64,000 nucleotides of DNA, taken from assembly GCF_001921745.1 (NCBI RefSeq), contig NZ_MRYA01000004.1, positions 1-64,000 of the forward strand, written 5' to 3'. Each line of letters begins with the position of its first letter. Position 1 is the stretch's first letter. Shown piece after piece: positions 10,214 to 17,877 of the stretch. The stretch is from Psychrobacter sp. Cmf 22.2 (GTDB lineage Bacteria > Pseudomonadota > Gammaproteobacteria > Pseudomonadales > Moraxellaceae). A program made the position numbers and the translations under genes. Under the pieces are notes generated by a model. It did no database searches. It saw only the letters and a list, made by a program, of their open reading frames with translations, and had not been told where the DNA came from.

Positions 10214-10405
10214 TTAACATCGGATTAACATCACTTGCTCAGTTGCACCAACCCAATGATCAAAAAAATCAAGTCGTGGTCGTGTGTTAATGAGTAGTTG
10301 TGTACTATTACCGCTTGATAATTTGGCACGTTTGCCATCATTACCAAAGCGATCAATTTGGTATAAATACCTTTTATTGAACGCGATGCCTATGTTACTA
10401 GGCAT
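10214..10405 (-). CDS. Uncertain small ORF (63 codons)
   Basis: A 63-residue ORF with AGGA four bases before its ATG, no recognised domain, no signal peptide and no transmembrane segment. Its start codon lies inside a perfect 8-bp-arm hairpin (10385-10406). It could be a real small gene, a degenerate remnant or chance. I recognise no family. Confidence 0.2.
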   Translation of the reverse strand: MPSNIGIAFNKRYLYQIDRFGNDGKRAKLSSGNSTQLLINTRPRLDFFDHWVGATEQVMLIRC

Positions 10406-10491
10406 CTTGTCCTGAAAGTAGATGATGCGTACAAAAATCGCAAGATTGACTCATCACTAGCAAGTAATGATGATAACAACAAGTTGTTTAA

Positions 10492-10510
10492 GACAATAAC
10501 GATTATTGTC
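10492..10510. repeat. Perfect dyad upstream of rluC
   Basis: GACAATAA and TTATTGTC flank a 3-nt centre, about 70 bp before the rluC start; a second small dyad (AACAAC/GTTGTT, 10475-10488) adjoins it. No T run follows, so an operator or RNA hairpin is more likely than a terminator. Confidence 0.5.
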
Positions 10511-10580
10511 CTAGTCTCTGCTTAATTGGCGCTCAACATGGTAAACTATAGCAAATCTTTGTGTAAATACCTAACTAAAA

Positions 10581-11621
10581 ATGACAAACTCTAAAATGAC
10601 TGACGACGCACCTACCCATGAAGCTCCGGCGATATTTAACAGCAGGACACGCCCACAAAGCGCTGATGATGAGATTAGTAACTTTGGAAAGGTTAACTAC
10701 CTTGAAGTCACACGCCATCAGCACGATCAGCGCTTAGATAATTTTTTATTAAACCGCTTAAAAGGGCTACCAAAATCCCATATCTATAAAATGATACGGT
10801 CAGATGAGGTTCGAGTGAACAATAAGCGCTGTAAAGCGCATGATAGAGTAGAGCGCGAAGATGTCGTACGTATCGCACCTATACAGCTGGCAACCCGTGA
10901 AAAACCAATCATTAGTACTGAGTTCGCCAATAGTCTATTAGCGCGCGTCGTATATGAAGATGATGGGCTGCTGGTGCTCAATAAGCCATCTGGTATCGCA
11001 GTACATGGCGGTAGTGGTCTTGACTTTGGTGTCATCGAAGCCATGCGTGAAGTGACTGGTAAAAAATACCTAGAGCTTATACATCGCATTGATAAAGACA
11101 CATCAGGTCTGCTTATGATTTCTAAGAAGCGCTCAACACTCAAAGTGTTGCAGCAGCATCTGGTCGACAAAACCATTCAAAAGCATTATCTTTGTCTGGC
11201 AAAAGGACAGCCTGCTCTTAATGAGCAACGTATTGATGCCCCATTGCTACGTTACACGCTTGCTAACGGTGAGCGCCGTGTCAAAGTGGATGGCAGTGCT
11301 GCACAAAATCAGGACCCTCAATCTAAAGAGAGCCAAACGGATATTACCGTACATAGCCGTTTTCTGCTGGCAGATCAGCCAGTCAGCTTGATTGAAGCCA
11401 AGCCATTGACAGGACGTACGCATCAAATACGTGTGCATCTGGCTCATATCGGTCATGCTATCTTAGGTGATGACAAATACAATGTACATGACAAGTCAGG
11501 TGTCCATCGCTTGTGCTTACACGCATGGCGACTAGATATTCCAGGTTATAAAACCATTACTGCCCCGTTACCAGACGATATGGCAGACTGGTTGCCGGAG
11601 CAAATCGCATTGCCAGAATAA
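10581..11621 (+). CDS. rluC: 23S rRNA pseudouridine synthase RluC
   Basis: A 346-residue RluA-family enzyme; RluC makes pseudouridines 955, 2504 and 2580 (E. coli numbering) in 23S rRNA. An S4 RNA-binding domain lies near residues 48-105 (RLDNFLLNRLKGLPKSHIYK), followed by the catalytic domain with the nucleophile Asp171 in HRIDKDTSGLL and the GRTHQIRVHLAHIGH block. The divergent rne partner is the standard neighbour of rluC in gammaproteobacteria, which supports the RluC rather than RluA or RluD call. About 40 N-terminal residues precede the S4 domain. A HAD phosphatase follows 69 bp later on the same strand. Confidence 0.94.
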   Translation: MTNSKMTDDAPTHEAPAIFNSRTRPQSADDEISNFGKVNYLEVTRHQHDQRLDNFLLNRLKGLPKSHIYKMIRSDEVRVNNKRCKAHDRVEREDVVRIAPIQLATREKPIISTEFANSLLARVVYEDDGLLVLNKPSGIAVHGGSGLDFGVIEAMREVTGKKYLELIHRIDKDTSGLLMISKKRSTLKVLQQHLVDKTIQKHYLCLAKGQPALNEQRIDAPLLRYTLANGERRVKVDGSAAQNQDPQSKESQTDITVHSRFLLADQPVSLIEAKPLTGRTHQIRVHLAHIGHAILGDDKYNVHDKSGVHRLCLHAWRLDIPGYKTITAPLPDDMADWLPEQIALPE

Positions 11622-11690
11622 GCTTAATGCCTCTATATTAATGTATTGTTGTTGAATTTTTGGTTTATTGGCGTACGTTAAGGTAAATTT

Positions 11691-12359
11691 ATGAGCAAAC
11701 AATCTAATCATTGCTTGGCAGATAAGAGCCTAGTTATCTTTGATTGGGATGGTACTTTAATGGATTCAATCGGTTTAATCGTTGAATCCATGCATGTCGC
11801 TGGAGAGGCGCATGGTTTTTGTACCACAGACCAAGCGGTTAGGGATATCATCGGTCTAAGTCTGATGAATGGTATCGAGATTTTATACCCGCAAGCAAAT
11901 GAGCTACAAAAGCTGGCTATTCAACAAAGCTATGCTGACTACTACATTCCTAACAGTCACCGCACACCGTTTTTTACTCCTATAGAAGGCATGTTGCAAA
12001 CGTTGCAGCAGCAAGGCCGCAAATTGGCTGTAGCGACAGGTAAAAAAAGACGGGGTCTTGATAGGGTGCTTACCGCCTCTGCTAGCCAGCACTACTTTGA
12101 AATAACTCGTTGTGCTGATGAGTCAGGCTCCAAGCCCAACCCGCAGATGCTGACAGATATCTTAGAGCATACGCAGCATAGTATATCTAAAGCTGTGTTT
12201 ATCGGTGACAGTGTATATGATATTCAAATGGCAAATAAGCTTGGCATGACTAGCATCGCTGTAGATTATGGTACAGCAACCAATGAAGAGCTTGCCGCTC
12301 AGCAGCCTACTTATCAAGTTGATACGCCCCAAGCTTTAACTGAGCTGCTATGTGGTTAA
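11691..12359 (+). CDS. HAD-superfamily hydrolase, phosphoglycolate phosphatase-like
   Basis: A 222-residue haloacid dehalogenase-type phosphatase. Motif I is FDWDGTLMD with the nucleophile and acid Asp18 and Asp20; motif II is VATGK; motif III is the Lys in ESGSKPNPQM; motif IV is FIGDSVYDI. The alpha-helical cap between motifs I and II fits the Gph/PGMB-like C1-cap subgroup. It follows rluC by 69 bp, as in Pseudomonas, where a HAD gene occupies the same position, so they probably form an operon. The substrate cannot be read from the sequence; phosphoglycolate is only the family default. Confidence 0.86.
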   Translation: MSKQSNHCLADKSLVIFDWDGTLMDSIGLIVESMHVAGEAHGFCTTDQAVRDIIGLSLMNGIEILYPQANELQKLAIQQSYADYYIPNSHRTPFFTPIEGMLQTLQQQGRKLAVATGKKRRGLDRVLTASASQHYFEITRCADESGSKPNPQMLTDILEHTQHSISKAVFIGDSVYDIQMANKLGMTSIAVDYGTATNEELAAQQPTYQVDTPQALTELLCG

Positions 12360-12381
12360 AATAAAAGACATAATAAGCAAA

Positions 12382-12416
12382 AAAAGGGTTTATCAAGATA
12401 ATGATAAACCCTTTTA
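12382..12416. terminator. Bidirectional intrinsic terminator, HAD gene / engB
   Basis: Perfect 14-bp arms AAAAGGGTTTATCA (12382-12395) and its complement (12402-12415) with a 6-nt loop, between convergent stop codons. Confidence 0.93.
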
Positions 12417-12434
12417 GTTTGTTACAGATGATGG

Positions 12435-13199
12435 TTATTCGTTGTCTTGCTGCTTATCTTGTGACTCAGCATCTTTTTGGTCAGCGTCTTGTTGGGTAGT
12501 ATCAAATGTCTGAAGATCCGATTCGACGAGCTTGTCATTATCAAGTTTATAGTCGTACCAATTTCCCATTACACCTGCCAGCTCATCAAGACCCTCTTTT
12601 CTTAATGCAGAAAACAGCTGAATGGTACAGTTCAAGCCCAATTTTTTGAGAGCTTGGCGAGTATTAAGTAGAGCGTTTTTTGACGCACCATATTTGAGTT
12701 TGTCCGCTTTAGTTAATAGGATATGGACAGGCAACTCGCCATCTTTGGCCCAATGTAGCATCTGCTCATCAAAGAATTTAAGAGGGTGGCGAATATCAGT
12801 CATAAGCACTAAACCTGCAAGGCTTGAGCGCGATACCAGATACTCTTCTAGTTCGACCTGCCATTCTTTTTTCATCTCAAGCGGGACAGCTGCATAACCA
12901 TAACCTGGCAAATCGACTAAGCGTCTGTTGGTATCTCCAATGCTAAAAAAATTAATCATTTGCGTACGTCCCGGAGTCTTAGACGAGCGGGCAAGCTGGC
13001 GCTGATTGGTTAAAGCATTGATAGCAGAGGATTTACCTGCGTTTGAACGTCCTGCAAAAGCCACTTCTAGCCCGATATCAGGTGGGCAGAGACGAAAAGT
13101 AGGCGCCGACGTCATAAATTCAGTTTGTTGAATACGCTGGCGGGCTTTGGTATTAAACGCCGCATGTTCAGCGGCAACATCTTTAAACGGGGTACTCAT
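12435..13199 (-). CDS. engB: Ribosome biogenesis GTPase EngB (YihA/YsxC)
   Basis: A 254-residue essential-type GTPase that helps assemble the large ribosomal subunit. G1 is GRSNAGKSS, the G2 region contains KTPGRTQ, G3 is DLPGYG and G4 is TKAD. An in-frame extension to 13274 exists, but the start at 13199 ([12 protein letters not shown]) matches the family better. The last 35 or so residues are acidic and Gln/Asp-rich, an extension beyond the GTPase fold. It is divergent from a cytochrome c5-like gene, with cytochrome c4 nearby, an arrangement also known in pseudomonads. Confidence 0.94.
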   Translation of the reverse strand: MSTPFKDVAAEHAAFNTKARQRIQQTEFMTSAPTFRLCPPDIGLEVAFAGRSNAGKSSAINALTNQRQLARSSKTPGRTQMINFFSIGDTNRRLVDLPGYGYAAVPLEMKKEWQVELEEYLVSRSSLAGLVLMTDIRHPLKFFDEQMLHWAKDGELPVHILLTKADKLKYGASKNALLNTRQALKKLGLNCTIQLFSALRKEGLDELAGVMGNWYDYKLDNDKLVESDLQTFDTTQQDADQKDAESQDKQQDNE

Positions 13200-13600
13200 A
13201 AATGACTCATTAACAATCAAAAAATTTGAAACGAAGTTTGGAATAATAATGCAGAACCGGTCAAAAAAAGACAAGGAATCAGCGGTAACGTTGATTATAT
13301 AGGCTTTAGAGTATCTTTGAATATAAATAAGCAGTCAGATAAATGATGAGTATTACGGTAATCTGTTTATTGTATAACTTATCTCTGTCGTTCTATATAT
13401 GACAGCATAACACTAAAGTGAATAACAGCTTAGCAAAAATTATCGTCTAGCGCTTAAACGTTACTAACCCTAAACGCGATAACACTACTTTAACTCGACA
13501 TATATCGTTACAATATAAGATATTATCGGTTAACAAGTCTATGTATCGAATAATTATAGATATAAGTATTCCATGGTTATTCAGTTAAAGGGGATATCGT
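13200..13600. other. Divergent intergenic region, engB / cytochrome c5
   Basis: About 400 bp of AT-rich DNA between divergent genes. I see no ORF, no stable hairpin and no unambiguous promoter; AAAGGGGAT just before 13601 is the ribosome-binding site of the cytochrome gene. Confidence 0.4.
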
Positions 13601-13936
13601 ATGCGTTTATTAAATATCAATACCACTAAAACACGCCAGGTTTTGAGCAGTAGTATGATTGCACTTGTCTTAAGTTTGCCTATGACAAGTGGTCATACAG
13701 CAGCTGATATCCCCCAAACCTACGATGACTCATGTGCAGCTTGTCATGACAGTGGTGCATTAAACGCTATAAAGAAAGGTGATAGCGCTCAGTGGCAACG
13801 CCTTATAAAGCAAAAAGGTATGCCAGCACTGATTAATTCTGTAAAGGGCGGCATGATACAGATGCCAGCAGGCGGATTATGTAATAGTTGTAGCGATGAC
13901 GATTATCGAAAATTGATTGAATATATGAGTAAGTAG
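13601..13936 (+). CDS. Cytochrome c5-like monohaem cytochrome
   Basis: A 111-residue periplasmic electron carrier. The signal peptide covers about residues 1-35 (hydrophobic MIALVLSLP, then an Ala-rich cleavage region). One haem site, Cys45-Ala-Ala-Cys48-His49, is present, and the likely axial Met is Met88 in MIQMPAGG. The C-terminal Cys94/Cys97 pair (CNSC) is typical of cytochrome c5, where it forms a disulfide. The SD AAAGGGGAT is strong. It sits before cytochrome c4 on the same strand, so the two may feed the same terminal oxidase or nitrogen-oxide reductases, though they have separate leaders. Confidence 0.9.
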   Translation: MRLLNINTTKTRQVLSSSMIALVLSLPMTSGHTAADIPQTYDDSCAACHDSGALNAIKKGDSAQWQRLIKQKGMPALINSVKGGMIQMPAGGLCNSCSDDDYRKLIEYMSK

Positions 13937-14282
13937 ATAAGAATCTAGTTAACAATGCTATTGTAAAAGCTTAAGGTATTTTAATGATAGCCTGTACCTT
14001 TTTATGCAAAAGATAAATGGTTTATAGAATATATATTGAGCTTGAATTTCGATAAAAAACGTTAGTTACTATGATTAAGTAGGCAAATTCTTTAAAGTCT
14101 TGCTATAATAATTGCAAATAAACCCTGATGTTAGTAAGTGCTTTCGGGCTGCTTGTTATTAACACCTCAAATCGCATGATTGATTCTGTCAAGCTATAGA
14201 CGCGCTTGTATGATTTGGTGAGTGTTATGTTAATACAATCAATCAAGTTAATGCTTACGGCGAGTTAGTAGGATCTGTATCA
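13937..14282 (+). promoter_or_regulatory. Cytochrome c4 promoter and structured leader
   Basis: An extended -10 element TGCTATAAT at 14101-14109 predicts a start near 14115 and a leader of about 165 nt. The leader can fold: TGTTA (14129-14133) with TAACA (14160-14164) around an inner GC stem, then TGATTGATT (14177-14185) with AATCAATCA (14237-14245) enclosing CAAGC/GCTTG (14190-14208). No T run follows, so it is a leader rather than a terminated small RNA. No known riboswitch class was recognised. Confidence 0.5.
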
Positions 14283-14951
14283 ATGAAAAAGTTAATCGCT
14301 GCCGCCAGCTTATGTGTTGCAAGTTTCAGCGTACAAGCTGCTATTATTGTTCCTGAATATGACGCTAATGCGGGTAAACAAATTGCAGAAACGGTATGTG
14401 CCGCTTGTCACGGTGTTGACGGAGTGAGTGTCGTACCAGCTCAGCCAAATCTTGGCGGTCAAAATGTAAAGTATCTATATAAGCAATTGGTCAATTTTAA
14501 ATCTGGATATCGTAAAAACGGTATCATGCAGTCCCAAGTTGCCAACTTGTCTCAGCAAGATCTTGCTGATGTATCAGGTTACTATGCCGAGCAGGCACCT
14601 TGGGGTGTAGGCTTTGGTAATCCTGCAACCAATCAAGAAGCAACCAAGCTTTATTTGGGTGGTGATAAGTCACGCGGTGTGATTGGGTGTGCTGGTTGTC
14701 ATGGTCCAGATGCTGCTGGTAACGAGTTTGCAGCTTTCCCACGTTTGGGAGGACAGCATGCTGAATATATTGCTACTCAGCTAAAGCTGTTCCGTGCAGC
14801 AGGCCGCGTGGATGATATTGCAAGCGAAGATCAAAAACGTGTCAATGATGCAGCCAAAGAAGGCGAGATGGGTATGATGCAGACAGTAGCAGCGAGACTA
14901 TCAGATCGTGACATTCGTATCTTGTCAGATTATATCAGCGCTGTTCATTAA
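14283..14951 (+). CDS. Dihaem cytochrome c4
   Basis: A 222-residue periplasmic cytochrome carrying two haems in two homologous domains. The signal peptide ends near VQAA (residue 20). Haem sites are Cys39-Ala-Ala-Cys42-His43 and Cys136-Ala-Gly-Cys139-His140; axial Met candidates are Met82 and Met198 or Met199. Cytochrome c4 normally passes electrons from the bc1 complex to cbb3- or other cytochrome oxidases. It follows the c5 gene but is preceded by its own extended -10 promoter and a structured leader, and it ends at a strong terminator. Confidence 0.94.
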   Translation: MKKLIAAASLCVASFSVQAAIIVPEYDANAGKQIAETVCAACHGVDGVSVVPAQPNLGGQNVKYLYKQLVNFKSGYRKNGIMQSQVANLSQQDLADVSGYYAEQAPWGVGFGNPATNQEATKLYLGGDKSRGVIGCAGCHGPDAAGNEFAAFPRLGGQHAEYIATQLKLFRAAGRVDDIASEDQKRVNDAAKEGEMGMMQTVAARLSDRDIRILSDYISAVH

Positions 14952-14971
14952 GCGCCGCTTAGCTAATCATT

Positions 14972-14996
14972 AAACCCCGTTTTCGGGGTTTTTTTA
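14972..14996 (+). terminator. Intrinsic terminator after cytochrome c4
   Basis: AAACCCCG-TTTT-CGGGGTTT (14972-14991) followed by a T run, 20 bp after the stop codon. Confidence 0.95.
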
Positions 14997-15095
14997 TAGC
15001 TGCCTGTCCCTATATCGTATAAATAAATACAGCCCTCTTCATTGGTCTGTATAATTGCCTATTGTTATTCACTTTAGATCGTTTGGATTGAGATT

Positions 15096-16253
15096 ATGAT
15101 GGTCCGCTATGCTTCTTATTTTATGGCAGCACTGTTGCCACTACTGCTTTTTCGCTGGTTTACACCCACTTCAATTGGTGAGATAGACTTTTGGTTACTA
15201 TGGCTATTTGCGATGGTATTGGTTTCGTTGCCCGTTATTTATGCAGAGATTGCTTTAGCGTATCGCAGTATTGAGGCGCCTTTAGCAGGCATGCAAAAGC
15301 TTACTCGCGAAGCTGATGCTAGTCCATTATGGCGTAGCTTTGGTTGGTTGACAGCGGTAGTTGCGATTGCTATCGCTGCCCTTGCTATATCTGGAGCAAG
15401 TAGTGGACTGTTATCTGCGCTGACTGAGCTTAATAGTGCGCCAAGCTTGCCAGTTTTTGCGGTCGCTGGCGGCTTGATGGTGATTGCAGTATTGTTAAGT
15501 TTGCTTGGTGTTGCGCCTCTACCAATAGGTTTGGGTTTGATGGTCGTAGGCTTGGTGATGGGTTTGACAAATGGACTGCCGCAAGTTGAATTTGCCGTGA
15601 CTAACATCAACTTAACTGAGTGGGCACGAGCGGTTGCACTGGCGTTGGTCAGTGTAGGAGCGGGTACTGGATTATACTGGTTTGGTCAGCATTTAGTCAC
15701 AAAGCAGACAGTAACTGCAATAGAGCCAGACGGTCTCAATGCCACCAAGTCACACTCTACTAAATTACATTCAACTAAGACGCCTCATACCTACCATGCT
15801 GCTAAGCTGGTGCTGCCTATTTGGGTACTACAGCTGGTTATCGGTGTTGTTGCATTATTTAGTAGTGGTTTGACACTGCCGCCCATTGGACAGCTGCTAT
15901 ATCATGCAGGTGTGTTATTTGTGGCAAGCTATTTATTGTATTATAGTGCCCAGCAGCTGGCACATAAATTTGGTCTAGTAGTAAGCTTAGTTATTACATT
16001 GATTGTAGGTTTATTACTAGTCACAATAGTACCGACAGCTTGGCTAGTGGGTCTACTGGTTATAGTAAGTAGCATTGCAGTGTTGGTGTTGTCTATATTT
16101 GCTGGTTGGCATATGAAAATCAGTCACTTGCGTAAGTCTTTAAACTTTGGCAGTGAAGCATCGTACAACCTATGGCGCGTAGCCATTCGTCTCATTGTAC
16201 CGTTAGCACTGATTTTAGCATTAGTAGGTTGGATGATGCTGTGGCTGAGTTGA
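15096..16253 (+). CDS. Polytopic membrane protein, neurotransmitter:sodium symporter-like
   Basis: A 385-residue, very hydrophobic protein with about ten or eleven helices. The N-terminal third (LVSLPVIYAEIALAYRS, then a loop and WRSFGWLTAVVAIAIAAL) resembles TM2-TM3 of NSS/LeuT-type sodium symporters, but the glycine-rich TM1 motif of that family is not evident and the protein is shorter than usual, so the function is uncertain. A hydrophilic Thr/His/Lys-rich loop sits near residues 205-232. Its stop codon lies 36 bp before the preferred rnfH start, so the two may be co-transcribed. I cannot name a substrate. Confidence 0.6.
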   Translation: MMVRYASYFMAALLPLLLFRWFTPTSIGEIDFWLLWLFAMVLVSLPVIYAEIALAYRSIEAPLAGMQKLTREADASPLWRSFGWLTAVVAIAIAALAISGASSGLLSALTELNSAPSLPVFAVAGGLMVIAVLLSLLGVAPLPIGLGLMVVGLVMGLTNGLPQVEFAVTNINLTEWARAVALALVSVGAGTGLYWFGQHLVTKQTVTAIEPDGLNATKSHSTKLHSTKTPHTYHAAKLVLPIWVLQLVIGVVALFSSGLTLPPIGQLLYHAGVLFVASYLLYYSAQQLAHKFGLVVSLVITLIVGLLLVTIVPTAWLVGLLVIVSSIAVLVLSIFAGWHMKISHLRKSLNFGSEASYNLWRVAIRLIVPLALILALVGWMMLWLS

Positions 16254-16288
16254 TAGAGAATACGGCTAAATCTTCCCAAACGTCGGCC

Positions 16289-16609
16289 ATGATAACAGTA
16301 CATTTGGCTTATGCTGAAGATGTAAAACATCAGCACTATATGACATTGCAAGTCGCTGAAGGTACGACTTTATATGAAGCACTAGAACAGGCAGGCTGGT
16401 TAATTCAGTTTCCTAACTTGGCTTTATGGTGTAAGCAGGTAGTAGGTATGACAACCCCTACTGCCAAGCGCTGGCATGTAGGCATTTATGCACAAAAGCA
16501 GCCTATAAGCTATATATTACAACCGTTAGATCGCATTGAGGTATACCGTAGCTTAAGCGCTGATCCCATGTCTCAGCGCAAAAAACGTGATAAGAAAAAG
16601 CAAAAGTAA
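16289..16609 (+). CDS. rnfH: RnfH family ubiquitin-like protein
   Basis: A 106-residue member of the RnfH/UPF0125 family, small beta-grasp proteins. Conserved features are the start MITVHLAYAED, the TLYEALEQAGW helix, the central VGIYAQKQ segment and DRIEVYRSL, with a Lys-rich tail. The frame is open upstream to 16172, but that would overlap the previous gene by 80 bp, so 16289 is preferred. No rnf operon is nearby; in gammaproteobacteria rnfH commonly sits next to bamE, as here. The biochemical role is not established. Confidence 0.85.
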   Translation: MITVHLAYAEDVKHQHYMTLQVAEGTTLYEALEQAGWLIQFPNLALWCKQVVGMTTPTAKRWHVGIYAQKQPISYILQPLDRIEVYRSLSADPMSQRKKRDKKKQK

Positions 16610-16635
16610 TGGTCTAAGACTGTCTCTAGCTCAGA

Positions 16636-17070
16636 CTAAGATTGAGGTAAGGTTTCTATACCTTCGATACGAGTGACAATACCATTGGCATCAAAGTAGA
16701 CAATCAAATGCTGGCTGGCATTTTTGACATCTGTAATGCCTTTGCGCTCGCCTTCTGTACCTGCTTGGTAGTCGTAGATATAATCCCAACGATTGGGGGC
16801 CAATGTGTCTTTGATAGCAGGACTGCCTAGTATGTACAATACTTGGTTTTGATTCATACCTACTTGTAGTTTTTGTGCTTGAGTTTGAGTGATTGGCGTA
16901 CCTTGTGGTAAGTCAATTCTATAAACACTAAATAGTGAGCAACCCGATAGGGCGACAGTGACGCCAAGAGTTGCAGTAATCATAACTTTGCGCAGATTGG
17001 CTGAATAGTTAGATGATTGATGGCCAAGTGGAAAACGGTTTAATAGCTTTATCATGGTAAGATGGCTCAC
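16636..17070 (-). CDS. bamE: Outer-membrane assembly lipoprotein BamE (SmpA/OmlA)
   Basis: A 144-residue lipoprotein of the BAM complex that inserts beta-barrel proteins. The lipobox is VALSGC with Cys44. The mature domain holds the family signature GTPITQTQAQKLQVGM, then QVLYILGSPAIKD and the NRWDYIYDY strand. The n-region before the hydrophobic core is long (about 30 residues), but the internal Met30 would lack basic residues, so the upstream start is kept. It is convergent with rnfH and divergent from fur, both common arrangements. Confidence 0.94.
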   Translation of the reverse strand: MSHLTMIKLLNRFPLGHQSSNYSANLRKVMITATLGVTVALSGCSLFSVYRIDLPQGTPITQTQAQKLQVGMNQNQVLYILGSPAIKDTLAPNRWDYIYDYQAGTEGERKGITDVKNASQHLIVYFDANGIVTRIEGIETLPQS

Positions 17071-17321
17071 AAAAATGGGTTGGGCGCGGCTAAATACATC
17101 TCATGCAGGTCTTGCCGGCAATCTTGGACAAATGATACGTCATTTACTTGCAATTGCCTACCACTTACGACATTATTTACCAAATGCTACCTGATATACT
17201 CAGTAATTTATAGTGTCAATTCATAAGCTTATAGCTGCAATTTATCTCATTTTTATCATTACTTTTAAATGGGGACACGTCCTAACTACTAATTCGCTAT
17301 AGCTATTTTTTAGTTTTTATT

Positions 17322-17336
17322 TGTTAAGACTTAACA
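17322..17336. repeat. Perfect 15-bp palindrome before fur
   Basis: TGTTAAG-A-CTTAACA lies directly upstream of the fur ribosome-binding site (AGAAGGGA, 17340-17347). Its position near the start codon would allow repression or a short mRNA hairpin. It does not resemble a Fur box. Confidence 0.5.
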
Positions 17337-17351
17337 GTCAGAAGGGATATT

Positions 17352-17786
17352 ATGGCTTCTTTTACCAACCAAGATTTACGCAAAGCAGGATTAAAAGTAA
17401 CTTTGCCGCGTATTAAAATCTTAGAGCTACTTGAGAGAGCAGAGCTGCATCATATGAGTGCAGAAGAGGTATACAAGGCGCTCATTGAGCAAGGCGAAGA
17501 TGTGGGATTGGCAACAGTCTATCGAGTATTGACGCAGTTCGAGCAAGCAGGTATTGTCGAACGTCATAACTTTGAAAACAATTTGTCAGTGTTTGAAATT
17601 ACTCAAGAAGAGCATCATGATCATCTGGTTTGTGATGTTTGTGGGAAGATTATTGAGTTTCACAATGAAGTCATTGAAGAAGAGCAGCTAAGGGTAGCAG
17701 CAGAACATGGCTTCAAACTGTCTGGGCACTCATTAGTGTTATATGGAATTTGCAATAATCAAGAATGCAAAGACAGTGCAAAATAA
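17352..17786 (+). CDS. fur: Ferric uptake regulator Fur
   Basis: A 144-residue iron-sensing DNA-binding repressor. The winged-helix domain covers about residues 1-83 (KAGLKVTLPRIKILELL; GLATVYRVLTQFEQAGIV). The metal sites are visible: His33/His34, the HHDH stretch at 88-91, the structural-zinc pair Cys94/Cys97 (CDVC), and a second pair Cys134/Cys139. The start has a strong SD. It is divergent from bamE and ends at a bidirectional terminator shared with pilU. Confidence 0.97.
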   Translation: MASFTNQDLRKAGLKVTLPRIKILELLERAELHHMSAEEVYKALIEQGEDVGLATVYRVLTQFEQAGIVERHNFENNLSVFEITQEEHHDHLVCDVCGKIIEFHNEVIEEEQLRVAAEHGFKLSGHSLVLYGICNNQECKDSAK

Positions 17787-17809
17787 TAAATAGATATGGA
17801 TTTAACTAA

Positions 17810-17842
17810 AAAAACAGCTCTCAAATTGAGAGCTGTTTTTGT
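17810..17842. terminator. Bidirectional intrinsic terminator, fur / pilU
   Basis: Arms AAAAACAGCTCTCAA and its complement (17810-17824 and 17826-17840) between convergent genes, with A and T tracts on the two sides. Confidence 0.93.
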
Positions 17843-17877
17843 TTGTGTGATTGGTTTGTAACATCAATCACTGATTA

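Larger units (their letters stand above)
9410..10580. other. Long dyad-rich gap between rne and rluC
   Basis: A 1171-bp region between divergent rne and rluC. It holds a candidate rne promoter near 9883-9911 and therefore perhaps a leader of about 470 nt. A hairpin-forming repeat, GTGCTTA at 9891-9897 with TAAGCAC further on, overlaps that promoter. Towards rluC are three perfect dyads: 8-bp arms at 10385-10406, 6-bp arms at 10475-10488 and 8-bp arms at 10492-10510. The only ORF of note is a weak 63-codon one at 10214-10405. No tRNA or recognisable known RNA was found. Confidence 0.55.

Noticed and set aside
16172..16288. Upstream extension of rnfH
   Set aside because: Would overlap the preceding membrane-protein gene by 80 bp, and the added residues do not belong to the family.
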